Source of the DNA: Agapetus fuscipes
Taxonomy: Eukaryota > Arthropoda > Insecta > Trichoptera > Glossosomatidae
Length of the DNA: 64,000 bases
Reading direction: 5' to 3'
Assembly: GCA_951799405.1 (NCBI GenBank)
Contig: OX637334.1
Coordinates: forward strand, 992,001-1,056,000
In this document: in pieces, positions 1 through 10,477 of the stretch
Layout: each line of letters begins with the position of its first letter
Position numbering within the stretch: the first letter of the stretch is position 1
Made by a program: the position numbers and the translations under genes
Notes under the pieces: model-generated
The model's database searches: none
What the model was told of the DNA's origin: nothing
The model's input: the letters and a program-made list of their open reading frames with translations, nothing else

Positions 1-36
1 CAGCATTGGCATACTAATGATTGTCAATAAAGAACG

Positions 37-199
37 AATTTGCTGACAATGTAGGTCAATACACTGTGGCCCAATGCATAGAAATTTCTGGATTTATAAT
101 TATTAATCAGCTTTGATATATTAATGATTGAATTTGCTGACAAAGTAGGTCAATACACTGTATTTGTTGCCCAATGCATAGAAATTTCTGGATTATAAT
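37..199. repeat. Imperfect tandem duplication, about 93-bp period
   Basis: A segment beginning GAATTTGCTGACAA and running through AATGCATAGAAATTTCTGG occurs twice, at about 37-105 and 129-199. The second copy carries a short extra insert (ATTTGTT). No coding capacity or transposon ends are seen. Confidence 0.75.
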
Positions 200-957
200 C
201 TTTAGAAGGAAAAAGTATGTACAACTTTGTAATATAAAAGGAGTAATGAATGACTCAATAAATCAGTAGCAGACCATTGATCATCGGAGTTTTACTCCCT
301 TGAATCAGAGCTGGTGCTCCGGCACACAACTGGGCGAGTCTCGAGTAAGCCCTAGTTGGTGTCGTCAAAATCAACCTGCCTTAGATTTAATTCTCTTATT
401 GCAAGAAGTTACACACATTTTAAAGTTTTATCCTCGATTTCACAAATCAGTGGATCAGGAATGTTTCAGTTTTACCTTTAAGGTGACAATTAGAATGCTA
501 ACTTTGATGTTTTCTTGCGGATGGAACCGTAACGCAAGCCAACAATTCTCTCTGCACCTCAGTGCATCGTTAGTCGCCATTGCAGTTTGCAATATTCTTC
601 GCAATGTTATTTTTCACGTATTTCCAAAGTTGCACTTATATTTTGATTTATATGGAAATGAAGTATTGATCTTGGAGTGCGGGAACAAAATGTGAAAGTT
701 GGAAATGAGGTTCACTGTGGAAATATCAGAACCAAATGGAAACTTGCGGTTTGCGACAAAGCATTTGAGAAGAAATGTTTTTAAATATGTTATTTATTTA
801 CTGTATTGAAAAATTATGCAATCACTAAATAGCAACGAAACCAAGCTGCACATAAAGTGAAAACTTCTTACCGCATTGCAATACTCAAGCCTACGCCAAC
901 CACTTTATTTTTTTAATAGTTTTGTGTAGATGAATGCAATTTACCGAAATATTTTTC
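200..957. other. No recognised gene or repeat
   Basis: One 131-codon open frame (300-695, +) is present, but its product has no recognisable domain and there is no supporting start or splice context. I treat it as chance. Confidence 0.5.
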
Positions 958-1130
958 CTTACAGAAACAGGTATTAACATGATCTAATTAACAGTTACCT
1001 AATGCCATATTTTGAACCATGTTCAAAGTTATTGTCAACAAGACGCAGACGGGGTCGCACTTGCGATGTTTCAATAACGCAAATCCGAGTGCCGACGCGT
1101 TATCCCCTCGATCATACCAGCCACAAAAAC
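958..1130 (-). repeat. SINE-3 fragment (tRNA-derived family)
   Basis: The stretch reads in reverse like the body of SINE-3: GGTATTAACAT, then an AACCATGTTCAAAGTTATTGTCAA block, also seen at 5775, 6290 and 54050. The tRNA-like head is badly decayed here. Confidence 0.5.
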
Positions 1131-1199
1131 ATACTTTATGTGGAGGTTTCCCAGCTACATAGCGGCCAGGTTCTCATTTATTGTGAAGAGTGATCCTTT

Positions 1200-1283
1200 T
1201 CGGTATTTTGTTGTTCGGTTTGAAATAAACACCGAAACGGGAAATCATTTCAGAAACCCATGTTGGGGATCGAACTCTAGTCC
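1200..1283 (-). repeat. SINE-1 fragment
   Basis: In reverse orientation it matches the segment just after the tRNA-like head of SINE-1: AAATAAACACCGAAAC, then a GGGATCGAAC box-B remnant. The rest of the element is missing. Confidence 0.65.
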
Positions 1284-1383
1284 TCTTCTATATTATTTAA
1301 ATTTACTAAACAAGAGAGTAGTATTCATTGATGTTTTAAATCAAAATTTAGTCGTATCATTCATTTTTCTAACATGCCTTTTT

Positions 1384-1975
1384 TAGTTAGTCTACTTCCC
1401 GCCGAAAATCGATTTATTCCAATAAATTCAATTACATTTAACCCCACTTAATATGATTTTCACATTATACCAAAAAAATATTTCCATTATTCAAGCCGCC
1501 CCCCATTCACCTCCCCAATCTTTCCTCGTTTTTCTACCCGTTATGTTATATTTTTGTACATTTTTAATATACAGTGGGCCTTTCCTTTTTCAGTTGCTCT
1601 AAATACCAACAACGCTTAGCTTATTCACACCAGGGCTGTAGATTTTAGAGCATCTTATGTTTGAGGCAAGTAAGGCGCTGTCATTAGTACAACAAAGTAT
1701 CATACTTATTTTAATTTGAAAGAATAATTAAAACAGCGTTTTTTTAAGGATTTGTGTATTGACATTGTGGAGATTAATTTAAAATTAATAATGTTAAAAT
1801 GAAAAGCCATTTTTTTTCTTCACGAGTTGAGTTATTTCCTCGAGCGCTTACGGTTTTATCACACCATTATCAACAAACAACTAAAAAAGACAAAAAGTGA
1901 ATTCCGGAGCAAGTTTTAAGTGGTGGAGTTATGGAGGGGTGAGGGAAGGGGTAAATATAATATTTTAAAACTACA
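1384..1975. other. AT-rich non-coding stretch
   Basis: No open frame, RNA gene or repeat end is recognised. It includes a C-rich patch near 1495-1525. Confidence 0.4.
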
Positions 1976-1977
1976 AT

Positions 1978-2212
1978 TCGTCCCTTTAGTGCTTGTTTGT
2001 CTTATGTCCATCAGAGGTAATTTCACATGAGCTATGTTTTTTATGTGTACTAGATTAATGTGTAATAAAAACTGGAGATTTATTTAAAAAAAATTTAAAA
2101 CAACTCTCACACTATTGCATTTTTTTCTTAGCTCAGATTGTGTAGAATGTGATTCTTAAGACAATCTCATTGAGAGGTCATCTTTGAATCAAATGATAGT
2201 GAATGCAAAAAA
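1978..2212 (+). repeat. Rep-D dispersed repeat, copy 1
   Basis: This is one of four copies of a roughly 235-bp repeat that starts TTAGTGCTTGT.TGTCTTATG and ends with GTGATTCTTAAGACAAT and CATCTTTGAATCAA. The others are at 8464, 19472 and 37775. No TIRs, box A/B or coding are seen, so its class is unknown. Confidence 0.7.
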
Positions 2213-2260
2213 CCGCTCGTGGGTCGAATTGTAGTTTTTTTTATTGTGAATTACAGATCA

Positions 2261-2489
2261 ATCTAATCTAAGCTGCAAGAATATATATCATTTAAGATTT
2301 ATATCAAATGCATTCCCACAAGCAGACATGTATAATTTCGCGCTAACACATGCCGCATGTGGACCTACATACATTATAAAAACCCAATCTCAAATGAACA
2401 TAAGCCCTGCAATTCTTGCCGTCCTTCCCTGAAACAGGGGTGACATTGGCAAAGTGAACCATTTTTTACAGTATGGGTGGTCAACACCT
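2261..2489 (-). repeat. Ret-270 copy, 5' end displaced by an insert
   Basis: It carries the usual blocks of the family (AATCTAAGCTGCAA, CATGCCGCATGTG, CTGAAACAGGGGTGACATT). It is cut at 2489, and the missing 5' end (ATATAAGTCAAGGAA) resumes at 2823-2844, so about 333 bp (2490-2822) lie inside it. Confidence 0.8.
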
Positions 2490-2822
2490 TCTCTCAGGGG
2501 TCAGTCTCCCCTCCACTGACCCACGCCCTGTATATCCATCCCATCCGGGGATGTGTCACAGGACTCGCATGCAAAAGTTATGTGAGATGCGAGTGGCAGA
2601 AGGCCCTCCCGTGAAGCTACACTTTCCCAAGTGTTTACACAAAGCAAAGGTGGCTCAGAAATCACTGAAAGATTATAGACGTGAGAGTTTAGGGCTCGAG
2701 GATTTTAAATTTACAAACAAAAATACAAAGTGATTCTGAGCGTCTTAACATATGACTTAAGGCCTAAATTCGAGATGTTACTACTGAGACTGTTCGGGAG
2801 GTGCTCTCCTCACTAAGTGGCC
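2490..2822. other. Unidentified 333-bp insert within Ret-270
   Basis: This block interrupts an otherwise continuous Ret-270 copy. It contains an 86-codon frame (2473-2733, +) that begins in the repeat and has no recognisable domain. No clear TIRs or TSD were found. It could be an insertion or a fragment of a larger element. Confidence 0.45.
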
Positions 2823-2999
2823 AACCACCATATAAGTCAAGGAACGTCAAAATCAAAAAAGCAAAAAAAATTACTTCAGTTCACTTAAACCTTAATAAAT
2901 TTAGCAATAACCACTAACTGGGTGACCTTGTGCGTATGTTTTTTTTTTGCGTCAAGGCATTATGAAAAACGCGCGAATTTTCATTTCCTCTACTCCCTC

Positions 3000-3640
3000 C
3001 CCCTGCCCACCCACACCCACCCCTTCCAACCCCCCATAGAATAATACCTTCCAATTTACAATGACTTTTCCCGTTTCCCTATATTTTATTTAAATCGACG
3101 CCTTCAATGCCAACTGACCTAAGAGGCTTTGTTAGCGGCAACACAAAAACGCCTCTCTGCCGTCTATTTATAAAGGCTGATTTCGAATGCTGTGCATTTT
3201 TTTCTTTTCTTTTGTGGTGGAAATTATAACATGAATTTATTTAAAAATAATAATAATACGGACTGTATCCTAAGTAAAAGAGAGAATGCGATAATACTCA
3301 GAACATGGCGTGAAAAGCAAAAAAATGTATGAAAGGTATAATAGCACCCCTAGTGAGTGTTTTACTATTAAAACATTTTTTTCAGTTACGCGATGGTGGA
3401 GTATTTACGCAATGTTTAACTGATTTGATTTATGAGCTTTTGCGTTTTCACTTTTTACCATATTTATCGAATAAATTTGGAAATTTCATTGTTTTTTTCA
3501 ATAGAACATGCCAGCGCATTTTTGGTTGTTGTGAATCACACCTCAAGGGCCCTCTTCTGGCTTGTCCAATTGTTTTACAAACAGTTTGAAATACATACAA
3601 TATAAAGTTAATTAATTGATTTTTAATTCATAGATATCTT
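3000..3640. other. Non-coding, no recognised repeat
   Basis: It contains a C/CA-rich patch (3000-3035). Near 3537-3556 is a short piece (CACACCTCAAGGGCCCTCT) of the LINE tail also seen at 45200 and in SINE-2. Nothing else is supported. Confidence 0.4.
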
Positions 3641-3686
3641 AATCTATAATCTCAGTTGGTGATATGAATTTTAAATGTCAATATAT

Positions 3687-4256
3687 CGACGGTTCGGCGG
3701 TATCGACGGCAGAGGCTCTGGACACCCCTAGCGGAATGGCGACAGAGTTACAGTTAAAAGGAAGTAAGCGGTGTTTTGGTCAAAAGTGATTTATTTATTT
3801 TATTTATTAAGGAGACCAACAGCTAAATTTACAGGATTAAAATTATGAGTAGATATAAGGAGCCAATTAAAGGAAAGGAGCCAATATTATGAATGCTTTC
3901 CTACTTAAAATTTTCCGCTCTTTCTAATGCGCTAACTCCCATAGCTCTACGATGATTTTTGTTGTTGTTTATGCCCAAGCAAACAACTGTGCTTTGGAAG
4001 TATGGTTTTGGTGTAACCGACCAGATTTTGGCCTTTTTTCATCCTAAATGCTCTTGTGGCATAAAAAAAACGTACAACATCGTTAAACCACATTTATAGG
4101 AATGCCAATAAATGCCTTTATTTAATTTATTTTAGAGCTTTTTCGATTTTAACGATATGATAAAAAAAAAGCCATTTTTCTGCAAACTCAATCTTTAACT
4201 GCTCCCCTGAACAATTTAGTTTATGTCGTTTATGCCCTATCGCCTTTTAACCCTCG
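3687..4256. mobile_element. TIR element CGACGGTT, copy 1 (RTE-interrupted)
   Basis: It is homologous along its length to 20160-20571, sharing CTCCCATAGCTCTACGATGAT and GCTCCCCTGAACAA. The ends are CGACGGTT and AACCCTCG, flanked by ATAT on both sides. A short RTE 3' end (about 3700-3757) sits just inside the left end. There is no transposase, so it is non-autonomous. The 4-bp ATAT TSD is read directly; the superfamily is unknown. Confidence 0.7.
3697..3757 (+). mobile_element. RTE-like LINE, 3' end only
   Basis: The sequence GGCAGAGGCTCTGGACACCC then CTAGCGGAATGGCGACAGAG then TTACAGTTA matches the terminal part of the RTE family seen at 5282, 11050, 53860 and 61560. It is severely 5'-truncated. 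Confidence 0.75.
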
Positions 4257-4469
4257 ATATCTTTGCAACTTAGATTATAGAAGAGATTATTTTGGCGACG
4301 ATGGGTCAGGTGATGAACTCCACGTAACTTAGTTACCAGTTCTTCTCTCGCCTAACTGTGTTATCCTTTTCGCTACGGTCTCCTTTCAACCCTAAAATAA
4401 GTTTCAGCCCTCATAGCCAAATACATACATACAAATGTAATGTAATACTTGTGTGAAGCTATCATAATA

Positions 4470-4684
4470 TATAATCTAAATTACCAAGTTATATTAACAT
4501 TAAAAATAAATATAAAATGCGTACGTAGTGTGCATTTAAAAATTTAAATCTTAACGTCAAATAAAATACAATTGGACGATGCAATTTTGCCGATCTTCCT
4601 TGAAACAGGGGTGAAATTGGCAAAGAGAAACATTTTTTTCAGTATCAGTGGTATAGGCATCATACCAACCTGTAAGTCAGGGAA
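4470..4684 (-). repeat. Ret-270 copy (degenerate 3' half)
   Basis: In reverse it shows CCTTGAAACAGGGGTGAAATT and CATACCAACCTGTAAGTCAGGGAA. The middle is diverged. It abuts SINE-2 at 4685. Confidence 0.7.
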
Positions 4685-4873
4685 GACCCAGTTGCTGGAA
4701 GGCTGGATGGACCTTTTGATGACCGGTCTTTGGTAAAGGTTTATGAATTTTTCAACCCAGCGAAGAGCAAATTTGAAAATATAAATGGTATATTTTTTGT
4801 GCTCCGCCGAGATTCGAACCCACAACCTTCTATTTACGAGTCCGAAGTGTTACCGCTGGACTACGGACCGGTG
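4685..4873 (-). repeat. SINE-2 (Thr-tRNA-like head)
   Basis: On the minus strand it starts with the tRNA-like head (GGTCCGTAGTCCAG.. then GGGTTCGAATC at 4799-4873) and continues into the family body (CTTTACCAAAGACCGGTCAT). It lacks the 5S segment and the LINE-like tail. Confidence 0.75.
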
Positions 4874-4883
4874 TACCAGTGTA

Positions 4884-4990
4884 CCATGCGATTACACATG
4901 CAGTATGTGTAATTGCAAACTTAGATGCGTCTGCTTGTGAATATGCATTAAATAAGAGCCTTAAATGTCAATATATCTTTGCAACTTAGA
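4884..4990 (+). repeat. Ret-270 3' fragment
   Basis: It matches the 3' third of the family: GTCTGCTTGTGAATATGCATT, then TATCTTTGCAACTTAGAT. Confidence 0.7.
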
Positions 4991-5281
4991 TAATACACAT
5001 CTTATAAATTAATTTATGTATAACTCATATAAATTCATGCTCAATTTTCAATCCCATCAAATCCTTTCAGAAAACTACCCTTCTTTCATTTCCCCATCAT
5101 CCCTCCAATAAATAACAAGTTCTGGCAGCACCAGATATAAATCATGTTCCTCTTCTTCATCCCACAGACTACAGACCTCTGGGCAGATCCTTCTCACGTC
5201 TCTGCCCCTAGTAAAGACCTTCACGTTTAAACTTCCGAGAGTTGCACCATATTTTTTTTTTTAAACAGATTTGTGAATAGG

Positions 5282-5412
5282 AACGTGTATGAAAATGGTG
5301 ATGGATATGAATGGATTGAAAGAGGTATGTAAAGGTAGGAAGAAATGGAGACTCTGCAGAGGCTCTGACAACCCCTTGTGGAATGGCGGCAGAGCTACAG
5401 TTACAGTTAATA
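5282..5412 (+). mobile_element. RTE-like LINE, 3' end
   Basis: It encodes the C-terminal residues of the RTE protein (frame reads MKMVMDMNGLKEVCKGRKKW, as in the intact copy's MKEVCKDRKKW). The 3' UTR follows (TGGAATGGCGGCAGAGCTAC), ending in an AGTTAC repeat tail. It is 5'-truncated. Confidence 0.8.
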
Positions 5413-5427
5413 GTAATAATAATATTA

Positions 5428-5740
5428 GGCCCTCTGCGAGCTTGGTCGTCGCTGTAGAAAGCGCCAATTCTCAAGCAAGAGCCAGTTGTTGTAAGGTAGG
5501 ATGAACCTTTCAGTGACCGGTCTTTGGTAAAGGGTTATGGATTTTTCAACTCAGCGAAGACACATTCGAAATATAAATATGGTATATTTTTTGTGCTCTG
5601 CCGGGATCCGAATCCACAACCTTCCATTTACGAGTCTGAAGTGCTGCCACTGGACTACGGACCGGTCCAAGATGCCAACGACACGCGGTGTACCTGAGCG
5701 GTAACCCATCCAAGTACTATCCGCGCCCAATGTTGCTTAT
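5428..5740 (-). repeat. SINE-2 with partial 5S rRNA-like head
   Basis: On the minus strand the order is 5S-like (5672-5740), then the tRNA-like head (about 5597-5667), then the SINE-2 body. The 5S-like part corresponds to the 3' portion of 5S rRNA: on the plus strand it reads ATGCCAACGACACGCGGTGT and then CCATCCAAGTACTATCCGCG. It stops where 5S would continue into AACTT, so this copy is 5'-truncated relative to the one at 35372. Confidence 0.8.
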
Positions 5741-5774
5741 TAATGCAATTCAATAACCTATCTTGCCTGGCCAG

Positions 5775-5880
5775 AAAGAGGTATTAACATTGTCAATTGA
5801 TATTTCATTATTTCAAATTGTCGATGAGTTATAAATCAATAACTACCCAAGGACATCTGTTGAACCAGGTGAGCAAGTCT
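5775..5880 (-). repeat. SINE-3 body fragment
   Basis: It shares CTGCCTGGCCA-like, GGTATTAACATTGTCAATTGA and GTTGAACCAGG blocks with 53731-53800 and 54060-54100. Confidence 0.5.
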
Positions 5881-5935
5881 CAAAAACTCTACGATACATC
5901 TAACCTTATCTATTAAAGGATGGCGGCGTTTTAAC

Positions 5936-6190
5936 AAATCGCACGTTTAATAATAAAGAGAAATAACTCGAAAATTGGGAAAATCGAGATTTTGTAATAA
6001 AACGCAAGAACAATGCGAGAAGAATAGGTAGAATGCGACAGCCGTTCAATTAGGACGAATATGACCGAGATAAAACATCGGCCGCCTTTTTTATCCCATA
6101 CAAATTGTACTGGATGTCTAAACTTCAAACGTGATTTCCCAACATTCATGTTTTTTGAGTTAATGCTCTTTATTATTAAACGTGCGAAAT
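5936..6190. mobile_element. 255-bp TIR element, copy A
   Basis: The ends are inverted repeats of about 37 bp (TCGCACGTTTAATAATAAAG against its reverse complement at the right end). It is the same length as copy B at 38984-39238 and clearly similar throughout. Non-coding and non-autonomous. The TSD is not resolved. Confidence 0.8.
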
Positions 6191-6289
6191 GATCCATTTT
6201 ACATGGAATAACGACCAGCTGTTCAGGCACCGCAGTTTTATTCCGGCCTATCTTTAAATAGATACGGAAAGATCTATCGTCGGTTGTCG

Positions 6290-6402
6290 AGACTCTAATC
6301 CCAACTTCGAAGTTATTGTCAAAAGGACATAGCATATTCAGGGTTCGAACCAGCGATGGTGTCGATATTTAGCCTTATCCGCTTGACCATACTTGCGACT
6401 AA
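6290..6402 (-). repeat. SINE-3 head and body fragment
   Basis: In reverse: a tRNA-like region with a GGTTCGAACC box-B-like block, CTTGACCAT at the 5' end, and the AAGTTATTGTCAA body block. Confidence 0.5.
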
Positions 6403-6676
6403 ATTGAACTAAAACTGCGTGTCTGGTGAACGTTTTAGTTCTGATACATTTCTGCAAGAACGCTTAGGCTCGCTGCATACTTGGAGTGCTCCTGTCTCTA
6501 GAGATGATTGATGGGGCTCGTGTCCTGCATGGAGTTCCTCTCTTCAACAACTGATGGATACTAGCTAGTGGTATTAGTATAATACACAAGGGAAGACGGT
6601 ATTAAGTTGTCTATTTAACGAACAATGAAGCGGATTTTCGTTCACGAAAAAAAGTAAATAGAAAAAAAAAATATCT

Positions 6677-7412
6677 GTACCCTTAGTACGAGTTGCAAAA
6701 CTTGAGTAAAGTAAAGTTTACGGAAAGTATTAAAGAGTGATTTTCCCCAAAACTGCCGTTTTGGTTTCTTACACTTCATATAATTGGTTGATTTTTGTTT
6801 TTTTTTTTCAAAGCGCCGTTTACACTAAAATTTAGTCACAAGGGCCCTTTATTCCGGGTATGACCTTTGAAACAGGTGCGTCTTCAGCTTCCTCCTGAAG
6901 CTTGCCCTGTCCTGCCCTTTCCTCACCTCAACCAGCAACTCGTTCCAAGCCATGGGCCCGAGACCGACAAGGCACGATCACCAAAGTTGGTTGAGGTTGC
7001 CCTGAGGGGCAAGCTCAGCCTTGCGGAGCCTACATTAGCTGACCTCTGAGTCCTGGAGCTAGTGGCTTGCTGCATCTGACACAGTTCTCTGAGGTATTCT
7101 GGTGCCTGTCCATCTAGGATGTCTTTTATCATGACACACAGTCTATACCGCACTCTTTCTGAGAACTTGAGCCAGTGCAGCTTCTCGATAATTGGCGTGA
7201 TGTGGGAGTTCTTCGATGCTCCAAAAATCAGTCGTGCAGCCGAGTGCATCACAGATTGGAACCTGTTCATCTGCTTATTAGTCTGTCCAGCGTCTATGGT
7301 CTTAGCAAAAGAGTTACAGTGATGAAGAAAATCAAGTTCAAACAAACAAAAACGGCAGATTTTGGGGAAAACCACTCTTTAATACTTTTTGTAAACTTTA
7401 CTTTACTAAACT
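6677..7412. mobile_element. Foldback element GTRCCCTTAGTACGAG, LINE-bearing copy
   Basis: The left arm (6677-6765) is the inverted match of the right arm (about 7340-7412), and both match the short copy at 57167-57408. Between the arms sits about 500 bp of LINE coding sequence. The right tip is less well conserved. Confidence 0.7.
6790..7320 (-). pseudogene. LINE reverse transcriptase C-terminal fragment inside a foldback
   Basis: The minus-strand frame (6923-7375) reads HCNSFAKTI, then QSVMHSAARLIFGAS, then ITPIIEKLHWLKFSERVRY, LCVMIKDILDGQAPEYLREL and FGDRALSVSGP. This is the conserved C-terminal block of CR1/L2-type LINE proteins (VQNAAARLI, HITP..LHWLP, APEYL, GDRAFSVAGP). It lacks the endonuclease and the RT core. 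Confidence 0.75.
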
Positions 7413-7550
7413 CACTTTAATACAGATTGCGGTTATTTACTTTTACACAATTTATTTCAGATTCGGATCAGTCTGTCACATTACACCTTCATTATACCAC
7501 GGTCAGTTCGCTTCTCTCTCGCTACAGGCAGCTTTGGCCCTTTCTATTTT

Positions 7551-7695
7551 TCAGGAGCTGGGAAACTCGCACTTCAACTGAAGTGGTTGGCGTAAGGTCG
7601 GCCCTCGCACCTGTAAAAATAAATAGGTTTCACTCGTCACATGCGAAACCCTTCGGGGATGACGCGGCAAGAAGGTACACTATATGTATAGCTAG
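7551..7695 (+). repeat. SINE-1 3' half
   Basis: It carries the family 3' blocks: CACTTCAACTGAAGTGGTTG, ATAAATAGGTTTCACTCG and CGGGGATGACGCGGCAAGAA. The tRNA head is missing. Confidence 0.8.
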
Positions 7696-7704
7696 AGTAC
7701 AACA

Positions 7705-8292
7705 GCCATCTCTGGTCCGGTATACCAAAGAGGCTGTGTGACCAACTTGATTCTGTGCAAAGAAGAGCGGTGAAGCTGATTGATGATCCCATTCTCACAG
7801 CCAACCTACATTCTCTTGAGCACGGAAGGAAAGTTGGAATGATCAGTCTTTTCTATAGGTACTACAATGGCGTCTGCTCTGATGAAATATCCTCACTTAC
7901 ACCTCCTCCTCTCGTCACAACAAGGGCAACTCGTAGAACGGCTCACATTCAACCATTTGCAGTCGATATCAAAACTATGAGAACTTGGTGTTTTCACGAC
8001 TCATTCCTTTGTCAGACTGCCCGCTTATGGAATGAGCTACCGGTATCTGTGTTTTCATCCCAATTTAACCTTACCCTTTTCAAATCCAATATCAATCGCC
8101 ATTTCCTCTCAGTGTCTCAAAACACAACGCAACGCAGCACACACGACAGCACTGCGCAGCTAACGGCCCTGCTACCGGACAAGGACAACTGCCACATCAA
8201 CAACACCTCTGCGGCACTATGACAAGTGTCATAGACCCTTAGAGTCTCTTGAATCTAGGGAGTCTCTCGCACAGGCTTTCTTAAAAAAAAAG
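7705..8292 (+). pseudogene. LINE C-terminal fragment with its 3' UTR
   Basis: The frame from about 7705 to 8222 reads LDSVQRRAVKLIDDP, then GMISLFYRYYNG, then RLWNELPVSVF and FKSNINRHFL, which is the terminal domain after the RT in jockey/R1-group LINEs. The endonuclease and YADD core are absent. The 3' UTR (GTGTCATAGACCCTTAGAGT... with an A-run to 8292) is also the 3' end of the SINE-2 copy at 52612, so this LINE is a probable source of that tail. Confidence 0.75.
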
Positions 8293-8463
8293 TTGCGGTT
8301 ACGTTTTGCGATGCTAGTCAGACTCGTACTCGTATATTGAACCCAAGTAAAACGTAACAATATTTTGACATCATAAGTCCGAGCTTTATTGATAAAGATG
8401 TCAAAAAGTCACTGATCTGAAATACAGCTACACGGTGTAAAGTTGTTGCAGTGCTATCTTGTC

Positions 8464-8860
8464 GTTCCCTTAGTGCTTGTATGTCTTATCTCCATCAGAG
8501 GTTATCTTACATGTGCAATGTTTGTTTGTGTACTGGACCAACATGACGTCTTGTGAAAACTGGAAATTGATTTAAAATGTATATTTAAAACAACTCTCAC
8601 ACTGAAGTGTCTTACTTTTTTTTAGCCCAGGGCTGGAAGTCTCATCACTACAATAATTCTTACCTGCCGAATATCGGTTATATTTGTAAGAAAACTAATC
8701 AGCTGTTTACTTGCGGCCATCTTGGATTGACAGGTCTTCATACAAATATTACCGATATTCGGTAGGTAAGAATTACCGTGGTGATGAGACTTCCAGTCCA
8801 GGTCGTGTAGAATGTGATTCTTAAGACAATTTCATTGAAAGGCCATCTTTCAATCAAATG
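8464..8860 (+). repeat. Rep-D copy 2, split by a TIR element
   Basis: It matches the other copies from TTAGTGCTTGTATGTCTTAT to CATCTTTCAATCAAATG. It is interrupted at 8630, within TTAGCCCAG, by the 168-bp element 8631-8798. Confidence 0.75.
8631..8798. mobile_element. 168-bp TIR element in Rep-D
   Basis: TIRs of about 48 bp (left GGCTGGAAGTCTCATCACTA; the right end is its near-perfect inverse). CAG flanks both sides (8628-8630 and 8799-8801), consistent with a 3-bp TSD. The centre holds CTTGCGGCCATCTTGGATTG, which recurs in inverted form inside the element 42318-42548. Confidence 0.75.
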
Positions 8861-9225
8861 ATCAAGTTGAATCAAGTTTTCGTTAAAACATGGGCTCGCA
8901 TGATTGCTGGTCAGTCGAAATTTCAACACATTACTCCTCTTTTCTAGAAGCTTCACTGGCTCCGTGTCCCAGAGCGCGTCAAAGTATGCTCGATGGTCCA
9001 CAAAGCTTTATTTGAAAAGACACCCAAATATCTCGCTGATTTAATCAAGCCCGTCGCCCTCGACAAAAAAGCCTTACAGTACGCTCGGCAGAAACCGGAG
9101 CCAAGTCACCTATTAAAGAGCCTATCAGAAGAGTAAACACAGTGCTTGGAGAGCGTGCATTTGCAGTTGCTGATCCTCTGGCCTGGAACCGCCTGCCTCA
9201 TCATGTGAGAGGGCTAGATAAAGAA
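8861..9225 (+). pseudogene. LINE C-terminal fragment, decayed
   Basis: Frames read WARMIAGQSKFQHITPLF, stop, KLHWLRVPERVKV, then MVHKALFEKTPKYLADLIK, and later GERAFAVADPLAWNRLP. This is the same terminal block as in CR1/L2-type LINEs, with at least one stop and a frameshift. Confidence 0.7.
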
Positions 9226-9227
9226 AA

Positions 9228-9350
9228 AACGCAACTAAGCTACACATAATATAGTGTAACTTCTTGCCGCGTTATCCCCGAAGGGGGCACATGTGGCGAG
9301 TTGAACCTATTTATTTTTACAGGTAAGGAGGCCGGCCTTACGGTGATTAC
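9228..9350 (-). repeat. SINE-1 3' fragment
   Basis: Reverse match of the 3' end: AACGCAACTAAGCTACACAT, then GTAACTTCTTGCCGCGTTAT and GGTAAGGAGGCCGGCCTTAC. Confidence 0.8.
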
Positions 9351-9849
9351 CTTAGATGACTATGGAAAATTACGAAATGCATTACAGACAAGGAAATTTC
9401 TGGCATCATTTGCACAAGCGCCATAGGAGTGACTACATGACGAAACGGCGCTGTAAAGAAATCACCAACTCATATCATCGGTAGATAAGTCAAACAAGCA
9501 CTGGTGGGACGTTGTGGCGTCCATATGCTCTTGTACTGCACCGTGGAGGGAACTATTTCTCAAGCAGGTGCCTGTTAGGACTGTTAGTCGATTTATCTCC
9601 CACTTTCATGTTTAAATCAGTTTTCTATTGGCTCCAAGTATGAGAACTTATGGAATTTTCAACTCTTAACAAAAAGTATGAATACTTAAACACTCTCTAG
9701 ATGTACTGCTTTACTTTACATACATTTTGGTTAAACGCTATGGTAAAGTTTTAAACTTGTGGGGGCACAGGTGAAAGCTATACGTCCATAACCGATTTTG
9801 TGAAGAAATTCATTCATTTTTTATGAAAGCTTTCATGTTTTGATTTATT
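9351..9849. other. Non-coding, nothing recognised
   Basis: No open frame above background. A piece near 9485-9520 (GATAAGTCAAACAAGCACTG) also occurs near 38000, downstream of Rep-D copy 4. Confidence 0.4.
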
Positions 9850-10445
9850 GTACCGTGACTAATAGGTTGGTATGAGGCCGACCCCTCCATTCTCTAAAAA
9901 CTTGGTTCACTTTTGCGGATGCCACCCCAGTTTTAGGGAAATACGGCAGGAGGTGCAGTGTTTATGTTCTGATAATTTATAACTGAAACTACTTGATGAA
10001 TTAAATTTTAATTAAATCGAAGAACATAGTTTTTCCATATCTACTCAAAAACTATTGACACTATAAAAAAAAGTTCCGATACTGCACTATGCAATGTATA
10101 GTTCTGTAATTAAAAAGGAAAAAAAAAAAGATTTCCAAAATATAGCACACACGAGAAAGTAGCTAAAAATGTGAAAAAAACGTGTTTTTTTCACATTTTT
10201 TTGTGGTGGCAATTCTTAAGTTATATATTTTGTTCAAACTTTATAATTAAGATAAAAAAATAATAAACATGCTTGATTTTTTTTATTTCTGTAACTATTT
10301 TGCTAAGACCGTTAAGTGTAAGATTTAGGGTAAAAAGAGCCTTAATTTGTTAGTACACATTCAGTAGACGTTTCTGTAGACATGCATTTAATATGAGTTT
10401 TAAATGTTACATATCTTTGCAAATTAGATCAAAGATTATAGATTA
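9850..10445 (+). repeat. Ret-270 copy split by a 380-bp insert
   Basis: The 5' half is at 9850-9975 (TAATAGGTTGGTATGAGG...). The 3' end resumes at 10357-10445 (ATGCATTTAATATGAG, then ATATCTTTGCAAATTAGAT). The insert 9976-10356 resembles the interior of the TIR element at 41500-41929 (CTCAAAAACT, AAACGTG, AATTAAGATAAAAAA) but lacks that element's ends. Confidence 0.65.
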
Positions 10446-10477
10446 TATTACCTAAGGACCTTAGTTACATAGGCGTT

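Larger units (their letters stand above)
3665..4283 (+). repeat. Ret-270 3' end split by a TIR element
   Basis: The repeat reads AAATGTCAATATAT at 3674-3686 and resumes ATATCTTTGCAACTTAGATTATAG at 4257-4283. ATAT is duplicated at the two junctions, which dates the TIR element 3687-4256 as later than this Ret-270 copy. Confidence 0.65.

Noticed and set aside
300..695. 131-codon frame near the left edge
   Set aside because: No recognisable domain, no homologous repeat and no splice or promoter context.
5931..6335. 134-codon reverse frame
   Set aside because: It runs through the 255-bp TIR element and into SINE-3. Chance frame over repeats.
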